This document shows positions 7,201 to 15,862 of a stretch of 61,208 bases of DNA, piece after piece. Position 1 is the stretch's first letter; every line of letters begins with the position of its first letter. Both the position numbers and the translations under genes were made by a program. The notes beneath the pieces were generated by a model that did no database searches, was not told where the DNA came from, and saw only the letters and a program-made list of their open reading frames with translations. Source of the DNA: Bartonella sp. ML69XJBT (GTDB lineage Bacteria > Pseudomonadota > Alphaproteobacteria > Rhizobiales > Rhizobiaceae); contig NZ_JAQITB010000012.1 of assembly GCF_028618515.1 (NCBI RefSeq), positions 1 through 61,208 of the forward strand. Direction: 5' to 3'.

Positions 7201-10115
7201 GACCTGCTAAAACATCTGAGGTTAACACGCTTACTGTCTCTTCTAAGCCAGCACCTCTTAAGTCACAGGACTCTAAAGTTGTATCTATCAATGATGTTGG
7301 GCAAGGAAATGTTTCTTCTCAGTGTGATAGTACGCAGGAAAATGGTGAAGGAGAATCACGAACTTCTTATTCATGTAGTGATGGTGGATCTCATACAATA
7401 GCAAATCGTACACTGGAGGCAAAAGGCGAAGATCAGCATTCTGTGCGTGCAGATAAAGATGGTACAGTTCTTAAGTTAGAGAATACTACCATTATTGGTG
7501 CGGGAGGTGATAATGAAAATAGTTCTGATGTTACTGAACGAAACCTTACGAGTGCTGTGCTTGCAGAAGAAAATGCAGAGGTTGTTTTGGATAATAAATC
7601 AACGATTAAATCTTCTGTGATTGGGCTTGAAGCTAAAAGTGGCGGAAAAGTTAAGATGACTGATGGAACGGTCAATGCTCGTTATGTGGGTACTGTTGCA
7701 CGTCCTGGATCTTCTGTTAATTTAAAGGACACGAAAATTAATGTGGAAGGTGCTTTAGCCTCTGCTGGTCTTGTTAGTAGCGGTGGTGAAATAACAATGG
7801 ATTCTGGTTCTATAAGTGTTACAGGCGGGGCGGCAGTGAAATCAGAATCTGGAGGTAATGTTAATTTAGACAGTGTTAAGATTACTGTAAAAAAACAAGC
7901 AGGAAGATCAGAGTCTGCAGAGAAGGTTGAACATGCTGTTATTCTGTTAGACAATAATGGTTCTGTTGATTTGAAGAATGGGACTGTTTCTACTGATGCT
8001 ACTGCTTTGTGGATTAAAGAAAGCGGTGACGCTGTTAAAGCTAGAACTTCTAGGAGAAGGAAATCTGCTGACGTTCGTCCTTCTTTGAATCGTGCTAATA
8101 TCGAGTTTTCTACTTTTAAAGTGGAAGGTAATCAATCTTATGGTATATATTTTGATGGGACGAAAAAAGAAGATCAGCAGCGGAATCAAAATAAGGATTC
8201 AGGGAATGTGGTTGCAGGATTGCCTGAAATGGCAGGGGCTGCTGTTGAGAAAGTGGGTGTTGTGAAATCTAATGCTGTGTCCCAACAGAAAGAAACACCT
8301 ATACACGTAACAGGGGCAATTTCATTGAAAAAAACGAACTTTGAAGTTGCAAATGGTATAGCTATTTATGCTAATGGTTCTAATGGTCAGATTTCATTAG
8401 AAAAGGAAACGATTCTTGCTGGTGATTTGCTATTGAGCGCTGAGAATAATTCTAGTGTACTTGCTGTGGTTGACAATTCTGTTATCGTAGGTGGTACGCG
8501 CGTTGATAAAGGTTCTTATGCAAAATTAGATTTGACCAATAAATCAACGTGGATTCTTACAAGAAGTGCGCATAAGATTGATGAACAAAACTCAGAATGT
8601 GTGGATTCATGTATCTCATCTTTAAGTCTTGTAAATAGTCGTATGAAGTTTGTAGCTCCAAAATCTGAAGAGAAATATCAGACACTTCACATTGGAGAGG
8701 GTAAAGGTATTGTTTACAGAGCAGAAGGTGATGTTTCAATTCATCTCAATGCGCATTTAAGTCCTAACGATCCAAGTGATGAGCAAGTAACCGATAGGCT
8801 TGTAATTCATGGTGATGTTTCTGGAAAAACGACAGTACATGTGCAGGGAATTTCGGAAAATATAGCGGATAAGGGGCATGTTAGGAATCCTCATAGTGTT
8901 TCAATCATTCAGGTTTATGGAACAGCAGCAAAGGACTCTTTCCAACTGGATGGTAATTATGTTGCATTGCAGAATTCACCTTACAAGTACACTCTCCGTT
9001 CTTACAGCCCAAAAGCGACTGCAAAACAGGAGCATGTTGAGCAGAAATTTATTAAGGATGGTGGGGAATTCTGGAACTTCCGTTTAGAAAATCAGTATGT
9101 TAAGTCTACTCTTCCTACACTTGCATCTGGTTTTCCTGAACAATTTGTCAGGTCTGTTGTTCCACAAGTTCCAACTTATTTGCTCTTGCCAAATAGTGTA
9201 TTCCATGCCGGCTTGATGGATGTAAATAACCAAAGCAAGCAGTTGGAGGCATTACGAGCTACTTACAATGGAATGGTAGAAGTTCGTGAAAATCCTGCTT
9301 TATATTTGCGTGGATATGGTGGAAGTTACCGTTACACTTCAAACTTGTCTGCCCTTGAATATGGATACAAAGGTGATCTTAACTATAATGGTCTAGAAGC
9401 GGGTCTTTTGTTGCAAACAATTGAAAGTACTGACAGCGCTATATCCTTTGGAGTTCTGGGATCTTATGGAAAACTTTCCCTACAACCAGTGGATGTTGAA
9501 CAAAGCCAAGAAAGTGCATTTGATAAATGGACTGCTACAGCATATGGTAGCATGCAGCATGATGCAGGCTTCTATGTAGATGGTCTTTTGTCCTATGGTT
9601 TGCTCAAAGGTGATGTTCTCACTCTTGCACGGGGTAAGACAGCAACATTGAAGGGTAATCCTTTGAGTGTTTCCTTGACAGGAGGTCAGACAATTGCAAC
9701 GGGATATGAAGGTTTTATCGTTGATCCGCAGGTTCAGGTTGTTTATCAACATCTTCAGTTTGAGAAAGCCCGTGATATTGACAATTTTGACATTGAAATG
9801 GGCAAACTTGATCAGTGGGTTGCACGTGTTGGTGGACGTTTAACCAAGACGCCTAAGGGATCTGAAGGACTGGATGCTATTTCCTTCTATAGTAAGCTTT
9901 ATCTTGTGCATGGTTTTGAAGGGAAGAAATCTGTGCAGTTTAAAGATGCTTTCCAGTTAGGTGCTTTTGGTTCTTCCTTAGAAGCTGGATTAGGCTTTAA
10001 TGCTAAATTATCTTCAGCGTTTTCTCTTCATGCTGATCTTGTCTATCAACATAAGCTCAATAAAGCTGGTTTTTCTGGAACAAGTTTTTCCGGAGGAGTA
10101 CGTTATCAGTTTTAA
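4212..10115 (+). CDS. Autotransporter 1, with two passenger modules (Iba/Cfa-like)
   Basis: Type V secreted surface protein of 1967 aa. A signal peptide (MINVVKNRACLCALTTS) matches those of the four downstream paralogues. Module 1 (about residues 40-765) is a beta-helix-type passenger ending in the family segment SVSIIQVYGEATKDSF...VWDFRLES. A Ser/Thr/Glu-rich linker follows (about 766-1030). Module 2 (about 1033-1635) repeats the same organisation, ending SVSIIQVYGTAAKDSF...FWNFRLEN. Then come the conserved junction VVPQVPTYLLLPN (about 1647) and a C-terminal autotransporter barrel (about 1700-1967) ending in aromatic F. The paralogues have one passenger each, so this gene looks like a fusion of two, the first having lost its barrel. 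An acidic run (about 357-381) and CxxxC pairs are unusual. The SD is weak (AGAAAG). Adhesion or erythrocyte/host interaction is inferred from the family. Confidence 0.88.
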   Translation: MINVVKNRACLCALTTSALFFLQGGGVSMGSDSSPQSSSILPVVGAYTCGVKSFQSEPLAPIFCQDGKEHSAKYGSIHVKSYGANAVTSMGKLRVESGSQTSQKGQETGDFPEEGVGVDETTIKLRNMSIKDMTQLNVGTYEGQMVASYVGTDDMDPDDIGPEFGSAIFATVGGKVELQDSGISNFLIGLYSEMGGKIIVKRGRIHSLNSGAQADSDSLITLDNTTINVEGLPSLDQLSGDSDSGSLPLARQNSQVSGLGTAGLHSYGQSGIVMKSGSIALREGGSAAISEGGFVTLDNVSINIKKNGSENLQGSSERAESQSLDEGSFKSNILLANNGFISYKNGKFDGSDVAFLWVLDTNGNDDDEDFEDYFDNEDELESVPSVNGVGNLPSVEPPQPYQEYNSSLTKVKTLMPQFLGEESSGTMNDLWVNAVIDSSDVTLNGQASVGVYFSHEDIQDMASLDDDSELEDQSMEGVVKRDYFVLLKDTTLKVPEGKAIYGENTTGSVIIDKSSKVSGSSSLKGSGDPSSTISGDLLLEATSNAHLSVFINGGSIIKGGTHIDQNSHAKIFLNSGSEWHLTKSKKTHAGCGSSCVSSINLKDATIKFVSAENGEKQTLRVGRGSGVVYTASGDSHIYFNASVNQDNSKNSQISDRLLIHGNVSGQTKVHVNERAANGTESGQRDNENNVKQKHKYHSVSIIQVYGEATKDSFKLANGYVTISGLPYQYILRGYGPTLTPKMQFFDGRLLETTQVWDFRLESKIQKENGTMEDPPLATDVALGEYMEMDLGFAALRDVELEFENTKKDIVKEKNINGGAIAERSNLDDSSVGPNSLAEVTTPPLAEGSDPEIVSLQGVPTVAPFSALARSDTDEAVDYSGSERPTLSTPLLETTDEQGEALNITLLPNSNGGINGNEAEYTLASGVPTSSTERTENVNTQTVTPLRSSEVVTPITHEKAKASKIVAEPAVSIVSKEKELAPEKKEGGPVGRILLSAGPAKTSEVNTLTVSSKPAPLKSQDSKVVSINDVGQGNVSSQCDSTQENGEGESRTSYSCSDGGSHTIANRTLEAKGEDQHSVRADKDGTVLKLENTTIIGAGGDNENSSDVTERNLTSAVLAEENAEVVLDNKSTIKSSVIGLEAKSGGKVKMTDGTVNARYVGTVARPGSSVNLKDTKINVEGALASAGLVSSGGEITMDSGSISVTGGAAVKSESGGNVNLDSVKITVKKQAGRSESAEKVEHAVILLDNNGSVDLKNGTVSTDATALWIKESGDAVKARTSRRRKSADVRPSLNRANIEFSTFKVEGNQSYGIYFDGTKKEDQQRNQNKDSGNVVAGLPEMAGAAVEKVGVVKSNAVSQQKETPIHVTGAISLKKTNFEVANGIAIYANGSNGQISLEKETILAGDLLLSAENNSSVLAVVDNSVIVGGTRVDKGSYAKLDLTNKSTWILTRSAHKIDEQNSECVDSCISSLSLVNSRMKFVAPKSEEKYQTLHIGEGKGIVYRAEGDVSIHLNAHLSPNDPSDEQVTDRLVIHGDVSGKTTVHVQGISENIADKGHVRNPHSVSIIQVYGTAAKDSFQLDGNYVALQNSPYKYTLRSYSPKATAKQEHVEQKFIKDGGEFWNFRLENQYVKSTLPTLASGFPEQFVRSVVPQVPTYLLLPNSVFHAGLMDVNNQSKQLEALRATYNGMVEVRENPALYLRGYGGSYRYTSNLSALEYGYKGDLNYNGLEAGLLLQTIESTDSAISFGVLGSYGKLSLQPVDVEQSQESAFDKWTATAYGSMQHDAGFYVDGLLSYGLLKGDVLTLARGKTATLKGNPLSVSLTGGQTIATGYEGFIVDPQVQVVYQHLQFEKARDIDNFDIEMGKLDQWVARVGGRLTKTPKGSEGLDAISFYSKLYLVHGFEGKKSVQFKDAFQLGAFGSSLEAGLGFNAKLSSAFSLHADLVYQHKLNKAGFSGTSFSGGVRYQF

Positions 10116-10142
10116 CATAAGGTACAGTATGTACCTTTTAGG

Positions 10143-10170
10143 AAAGGCGGCACCCTGTGCTGCCTTTTTT
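10143..10170 (+). terminator. Terminator of autotransporter 1
   Basis: Stem AAAGGCGGCAC (10143-10153) / GTGCTGCCTTT (10157-10167), one G-T wobble, loop CCT, then a T run to 10170, 28 nt after the stop codon. Confidence 0.88.
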
Positions 10171-10782
10171 CTTTGTAACAATATGTTGTGATCAAAAACT
10201 TTCTTTTTGAGATAGGAGTGCACAACATGTTTTGTTTTATGCATGGAAGCATTTTATTAAGCTTACATAAATGTTTTTTAAATTTTTCTGATAATCATCA
10301 TCCCGCTATTTATCTTTAGGCACTTCTTTAATGATGAGGGAGCCTAGTATTCGTATAGGATATCTTGATCTTGTTTTGTGCTGATTTGTTTAGCCATTAT
10401 CATGCTTGATCTTTGCTAAAATTCGTTTTTTACGAATTGGGTCAATCTCTTTTACGCACATATCTTTGATCGTTTTTTTAGAAAACGATTGTTGGTTGTA
10501 ATTGTTATTAATTTGCACGTATTGATTTATTTTCTCTTTACACGAAATACAGAATGCATTATACAATTATAAATTGTACTGAATAATTATTTCTCTTATT
10601 GGTAGTTTTCGTGTTGTCTGTAGAGCTTCCAGTAAGTTCGTTTTGATCATTCATTACACGGTTCAAATGAGTATGAGATGCGTTCCTTTGGTTACACCTT
10701 TTCGTATTTAAGGGGTGCGTAGGGATGTTTTTACGAATGCTTTTGTTTTCAATGAGAGGGGAAAAAAGGTTTCGAGGGAACT
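10171..10782. other. Intergenic region upstream of autotransporter 2
   Basis: About 610 bp without a credible ORF. It is A+T-rich and contains the short palindrome ACAATTATAAATTGT near 10563-10577. The last 45 bp carry a G-rich leader (GAGAGGGGAAAAAAGG) and the GAGGGAA Shine-Dalgarno of the next gene. The promoter of autotransporter 2 should lie here; I could not place it confidently. Confidence 0.5.
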
Positions 10783-13700
10783 ATGATTAAAATATTTAGA
10801 AATCGTGTGTGTTTATATACTGTCACAACGGCTATCCTTTCTTTGCTACAAAATGGAATAGTCATTTGTGCAAGTGCAGAGGAATATGGGGGTAGATATA
10901 AGATTACTGTTAGTCATCCGCCTTATAAGCTCAGTGTTATTCCTATGCTGCCTACTTCTTCCAATCTTGAGAGTGTTCCTCTTTCCCCTGTTCCTAATAT
11001 GTCACGTGAAAGGCTTCCTAGCATTTCTGGGCAGGCAGGTAACTATAATGCGCTTAGTGGGAGGAGAAATGGTAGTTTGAGTGGACTTAATGGGGAGAGA
11101 AAGCCTTTTTTGAGTGGATTTGGCGGAAATAATTCTAGTCATCCTCCTCTTAAAGGAATAGGTGGGGATAAAGACGGTGGGAGGTACGTTTACACGTATG
11201 ACAGGACGGGAAAAGATAAACTTATTCTATATGATGGTGCATATTATATATGCGATAATTGCAAAACGGACACAATTAACGATAAATCTTATAAGATTAT
11301 GGGTGAGAATAGTGACGGAGTTCCGTCTAGTCGTGTTGCTATAACAGTAAAAAAAGCACCTGCGGAAGTAAAAGGAAAAAATATAACTGTCCGTAGTGAA
11401 GTTGAAGGAAAGCCTTTTGTGCGTGGTGTGTCTGTATCGGAGGGAGGAAAAATTACTTTAACCGATTTAAAACTCAGTAATGCAGAGGTAGCTCTTCATG
11501 CTAGTGATGGGAGGATTGAAGTAAATAATGGCTATATTCGTGAAAGCAAAATGGCTGTGCAAGCTATAGGGAAGAACACAAATATTGCGTTAAAAGATGT
11601 GCAAATTAAAACGAATGGTGAAGATAAAAAAGCAAGTGTTTATAGTTACGGTGATTCAGAAGTTAATATGAGTGGTGGCTCTCTTGATTTCATGAACGGC
11701 CATGGAGTTTATTCTGCATTAGGTGGGAAAGTAAAGCTCGAGAATGTTAATATTACTGGGAGGGGTGATGAAAATAAAAAACATGCGGTTTTGTACACGG
11801 ATTTAGGTGGTTCTGTTACATTTCAGGGAACTATTGATGCTGAGAATATGCATGGCATATTATTAGAAAATACTATCAGAACTCCTAATTCGGTTCCTTT
11901 ATTTAAGGATTCTGAGTCTCATTTTACTGTGTCTGAGGTTGATGTGTCTTCTTCTTCTATTACAGTAAAAGGTGATGGAGCTTATGGTATATATTTTAAG
12001 GGAGGCAAGCCGTGGGAAAATACCGATGATCAAGAAAGTTTATTGAAGGAAGAACTTATCTCCAGAGTGGAAGTTGTTAATTTAAGAAGAACAATGTTTT
12101 CAGTTTTAGACGGTACGGCTCTTTATAGTACTGGTGAAACGAATGGTGCTGTCAGTTTATTACAAAGTAGCCTTCATTCAGAGAACTCATTGTTAAGAGC
12201 TGAGGAAGGTGCTTCTATAATAGTTTTAGCAGATGCCTCTACTCTTGAAGGGAGTAGTTATGTTGATGAGGATTCTAATGCTGAACTTTATTTAAGTAAT
12301 GAATCTGCGTGGATTTTACAACGAAAGAAACAGGAAAATCAGCATGAAGCTAAAATTATAAGTGCTTCATCTGTTTCACGTGTAAGTCTTATGAATGATA
12401 GTGCTATTAAGTTTATAAACTTAAAGCCTGATAGTAATTACACTTATCATACACTTCACATTGGACATGGAATTGATGATGTTTATAGGGCGCAGGATGG
12501 TGCACATATTTATATCAATACATTTTTAGATGGAGGAGGTGATATTAATAAGCAAAAAACTGACCGTATTTTAATCTACGGGGATGTTTCTGGAAAAACT
12601 ATGGTTCATGTACATGGTGTTTCAGGAAGTCCTGGAGGACCTACGGGCAGTGGGGGAAATGATCAAGGGATTTCCATCATTCAGGTTTCTGGAAAAGCAA
12701 ATCAAAATTCTTTTCAGTTAGAGGGCGGTTATGTTGCGTTAGATAATTCACCTTATCAGTATAAGCTTTATAGTTATGGTCCACAATCTAATTTGGGAAA
12801 AGCGAACCCTGCTCAAAGATTAGTTAAAGGCTCAGGAGAGTTTTGGGATTATCGCCTTGAAACTGGATATATGACGCCAGAGCCTGAGCCACCAGCCCCT
12901 TCTCCTGAACCAGGACCTTCTCCAACGCCTCCTCCAGGACCAGAGCCAAAACCTCATCCTAAGCCAGGTGTTAAGGCTGTTGTCCCGCAAGTTCCAACCT
13001 ATCTGCTATTGCCAAATGCTCTGTTCCATACAGGCTTGATGAATATTACTCATACAAACAAGTGGTTAGAGCCCTTGCGCATTGTTTCTGGTGGAATGTT
13101 AGAAAGGCGTGAAAATCCCGCGTTCTTTGTGCGTGGTTATGGTGGTAATCACCGTTATAGGTCAAATCTTTCTCGGCTTGAATATGGTTATGGAGGTGAG
13201 CTTGACTATAATGCTATTGATGCAGGTGTTTTGCTACAAACATTTGAAAATAGATATGGTGCCTCTTCTTTTGGCGTTATTGGATCTTACCAAAGACTTT
13301 CTCTGCAACCTCTTGATGTTGAACAGAGCCGAAAAAGTACATTTGATAGATGGGCTGCTACGGCATATGGTGGTATGCAGTGGGATACGGGATTTTATGC
13401 GGATGGTCTTTTGTCCTATGGTCTGTTCAAAGGAGATGTTCACACTCTTGCACGTGGCAAGACGGCAACATTAAAGGGAAGATCTCTCAGTGCTGCATTA
13501 ACTTCTGGTAAAGCATTTGTAATAGGGGATGATGATCTTATTTTTGATCCGCAGGTTCAAATTGTTTACCAGCGTCTTCAATTTGATAAGGCCCGTGATA
13601 TTGATGCCTTTGATATTGAGATGGGTACTCTTGATCAGTGGCTAGCACGTATTGGTGGACGTTTAACAAAGGTGCTTCCTGCTGCCGATGAGGCTCATGT

Positions 13701-13938
13701 TATTTCCTTGTATGGTAAACTCCATGTTACTCACAATTTTGGCAAGAAACAATTTGTGCAGTTTAAAGATGCTTTCCAGTTAGGCGCTTTTGGTTCTTCG
13801 TTAGAGACTGGGTTAGGTTTTAATGCCCAATTGTCTCCGAAGTTTACCCTTCATGGTGATTTGGTTTATCAGCATAAGCTGACTAAGGCAGGCTTTTCTG
13901 GAGCCAGTTTTACTGGCGGATTGCGCTATAATTTCTAA
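10783..13938 (+). CDS. Autotransporter 2 (Iba/Cfa-like)
   Basis: Autotransporter of 1051 aa. The signal peptide MIKIFRNRVCLYTVTTAIL resembles those of its neighbours. The N-terminal part (about 30-130) is rich in Gly/Ser/Pro with LSG repeats, followed by a CDNC cysteine pair and a beta-helix-like passenger with repeated short strands such as VKLENVNITGRG. The conserved passenger end ISIIQVSGKANQNSF...FWDYRLETGY (to about residue 697) leads into a strongly Pro-rich hinge (about 699-730, PEP/PSP repeats), then VVPQVPTYLLLPN (about 733) and the barrel ending GLRYNF. SD is GAGGGAA. It probably has its own transcript, because hairpin terminators lie both before and after it. Its barrel is less similar at DNA level to copies 1 and 3 than those are to each other. 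Confidence 0.9.
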   Translation: MIKIFRNRVCLYTVTTAILSLLQNGIVICASAEEYGGRYKITVSHPPYKLSVIPMLPTSSNLESVPLSPVPNMSRERLPSISGQAGNYNALSGRRNGSLSGLNGERKPFLSGFGGNNSSHPPLKGIGGDKDGGRYVYTYDRTGKDKLILYDGAYYICDNCKTDTINDKSYKIMGENSDGVPSSRVAITVKKAPAEVKGKNITVRSEVEGKPFVRGVSVSEGGKITLTDLKLSNAEVALHASDGRIEVNNGYIRESKMAVQAIGKNTNIALKDVQIKTNGEDKKASVYSYGDSEVNMSGGSLDFMNGHGVYSALGGKVKLENVNITGRGDENKKHAVLYTDLGGSVTFQGTIDAENMHGILLENTIRTPNSVPLFKDSESHFTVSEVDVSSSSITVKGDGAYGIYFKGGKPWENTDDQESLLKEELISRVEVVNLRRTMFSVLDGTALYSTGETNGAVSLLQSSLHSENSLLRAEEGASIIVLADASTLEGSSYVDEDSNAELYLSNESAWILQRKKQENQHEAKIISASSVSRVSLMNDSAIKFINLKPDSNYTYHTLHIGHGIDDVYRAQDGAHIYINTFLDGGGDINKQKTDRILIYGDVSGKTMVHVHGVSGSPGGPTGSGGNDQGISIIQVSGKANQNSFQLEGGYVALDNSPYQYKLYSYGPQSNLGKANPAQRLVKGSGEFWDYRLETGYMTPEPEPPAPSPEPGPSPTPPPGPEPKPHPKPGVKAVVPQVPTYLLLPNALFHTGLMNITHTNKWLEPLRIVSGGMLERRENPAFFVRGYGGNHRYRSNLSRLEYGYGGELDYNAIDAGVLLQTFENRYGASSFGVIGSYQRLSLQPLDVEQSRKSTFDRWAATAYGGMQWDTGFYADGLLSYGLFKGDVHTLARGKTATLKGRSLSAALTSGKAFVIGDDDLIFDPQVQIVYQRLQFDKARDIDAFDIEMGTLDQWLARIGGRLTKVLPAADEAHVISLYGKLHVTHNFGKKQFVQFKDAFQLGAFGSSLETGLGFNAQLSPKFTLHGDLVYQHKLTKAGFSGASFTGGLRYNF

Positions 13939-13966
13939 AATCCAGTTACAATACCTAGCTTTATGT

Positions 13967-13993
13967 AAAAGGCAGTATAATATGCTGCCTTTT
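13967..13993 (+). terminator. Terminator of autotransporter 2
   Basis: Stem AAAAGGCAG (13967-13975) / CTGCCTTTT (13984-13992) with a 8-nt A/T loop and a T run, 28 nt after the stop. It resembles the terminators of copies 1 and 5. Confidence 0.85.
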
Positions 13994-14309
13994 TCTTTGT
14001 TATAATCTGCTGTACTCTTACAAGATCTTTGCCATTTTAATACAAGTGGAACAGTTATGATTTTTTATTATTTTATGTGTGAGAAGTCTGATGAGCTTAT
14101 TGTACTCAATAATTGCCAAATTTTACCTTTCATAGCTATTTCCTATGTGGCAAATTGATTGTTTTGCCATTTAAAGTAAGAGTACTGAATACAGAAGGTT
14201 CTATTATTTTTATTTCTCTTCTGATGAATTCATAAAGTCATTTTCAGGTGTGTCACAAGGTGGAGTGATCTGTAGATGTGCACCATTTTAGAAATGGTGA
14301 AGAAGATCA

Positions 14310-15020
14310 TTTAGAACCATTTTAATAAAAGGTATTTATGAGTGTTTTGATTTTGAAAATGAAATGGTGGTGCTGCTTGTAAATCAACATCTAAATGTAA
14401 TTTAGCCGCATGTTTGAGACAAAATGACGGTTCAGTGCTTTTTCTGCTGTTGCAGCTTTTGTATGCCAAATAGCAGCAGGAATATGGCGTATCTCTGTTT
14501 GTGTAATTTCTGAAATGGGAATACAGCTTAATGAGCGAGAACATAAAGTTGTAAAGGCATAAATTGATTTCTAGCTCTACCATCACCTTTTAATGCAGCT
14601 TTACGGCTTTCGAAGGCATTTATAGCAATATCTTTTAAATAATGGAGATTGCGTATTGTCCCCCGGTTTTGTTTCTCTCGTTTTTTATGGGATCACGCTC
14701 CTCATGCAAACCAAAACGCCACCCAGTTGCACATTCACGCGCTTGTTTTAAAGAGACATCTCTCAAGACACCCAAGCCTATTTCGTGATGGCACCTGTGA
14801 ATAGTATAACGATAAAGCCATTGAGCACCACCATCTTTACGTTTATGAAGGAGCAAGCCGGTACCATCATACTCTTTGCTAGCCCCCAATATTGCTACAG
14901 CTTTTGGTATTTAGACAGTTCATGAAAGATATTTTAAGTCCTTTCTTCTGTAGTTTTGACCCATACACCAGTATCGCTTGTAATGTGGAAGCCAATGATT
15001 TTGATTGATTCAACATGGGA
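14310..15020 (-). pseudogene. Phage-type integrase remnant A
   Basis: Degenerate tyrosine integrase of the type with an N-terminal arm-binding domain (DUF4102-like). The clearest piece (minus strand, 14889-14635) reads KEYDGTGLLLHKRKDGG, then WLYRYTIHRCHHEIGLG and LRDVSLKQARECATGW, which are signature segments of this integrase family. Further downstream, out of frame, fragments such as SRKAALKGDGRA and CLKHAAKLHLDVDLQA come from the core-binding domain. The catalytic domain is missing and the frame is broken several times, so it is inactive. It is the longest of three relics of the same gene in the window (others near 33810 and 39940). It splits the autotransporter array between copies 2 and 3. 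Confidence 0.82.
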
Positions 15021-15862
15021 GAGATTTGAAGTGAGAAAATCTTACGCTATTTGGAGGGTAATTCAAACTGAAAATGTTAAAATATCTTTAAAATCAATAT
15101 GATAAGCTGTTTTCTTTCCTCAATCTAAAAGTGGTCGTATTCAATAGATCTATACGTATTTATAGGCAATGTTGTGAGATAGGATTTTTAGCAATAAAAG
15201 ATGTTTTTTTAAGAACGTGCGTGAATGAGTCCGCGTAATAATGTGCCATTTTTTTGTGTTTGTGATTCCATTTAAAAAACGCCGTAAACAAAAATGTGAA
15301 ATAACATCTCCATTCTTTAAAAGATATTGTTCTAGGTGCTTTTGAAGGTTGAAAACCAAATTTAAAAGAGGCAATAAAGATGGAAATTGGGTTTTCTTTT
15401 ACGTCTTTATATTTTTAACTAACTAAAATGATATTTATCTTATTAAGAGATAAATAAGACAGATATAGACTATTTTTTTCTTCATTTTCTTTACAAAAGC
15501 TGGTGTTGCTCACAGAGCACTAATGCATTTCACATTTGTCTCAAAAATATGGTCAAAAAAGTCTTAAATGCTGTTTTAAAGGCAGCATCTTAATCACGCA
15601 ATGTTATAAATACAAATTTACTAAAGTTATCTTTTTAGTATTTTTTGTGCATTTCATATCGTTTTCAATGGTATTCTCGTAAGTTTTTATAAAAATGACA
15701 AATTTAGACTGTAGTATTCTGATAATTTCTATTTCTCATTTACATAAAAAACAAAATAAACTAATAAACATAAAAAATTCTAACAAAACGTATTAAATTT
15801 TTTGATGCAGTTTTGAGAAATGTAGCTCTTTTAATCAAGTGGGGGATAAATATGGTGGAATT
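15021..15862. other. Intergenic region upstream of autotransporter 3
   Basis: About 840 bp, strongly A+T-rich, with no convincing ORF. The left end continues the eroded mobile-element material; the right end holds the leader of autotransporter 3, including the G5 run in AAGTGGGGGATAAA (15838-15850). The small minus-strand ORF at 15150-15374 has no recognisable domain or Shine-Dalgarno and is not called. Confidence 0.5.
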
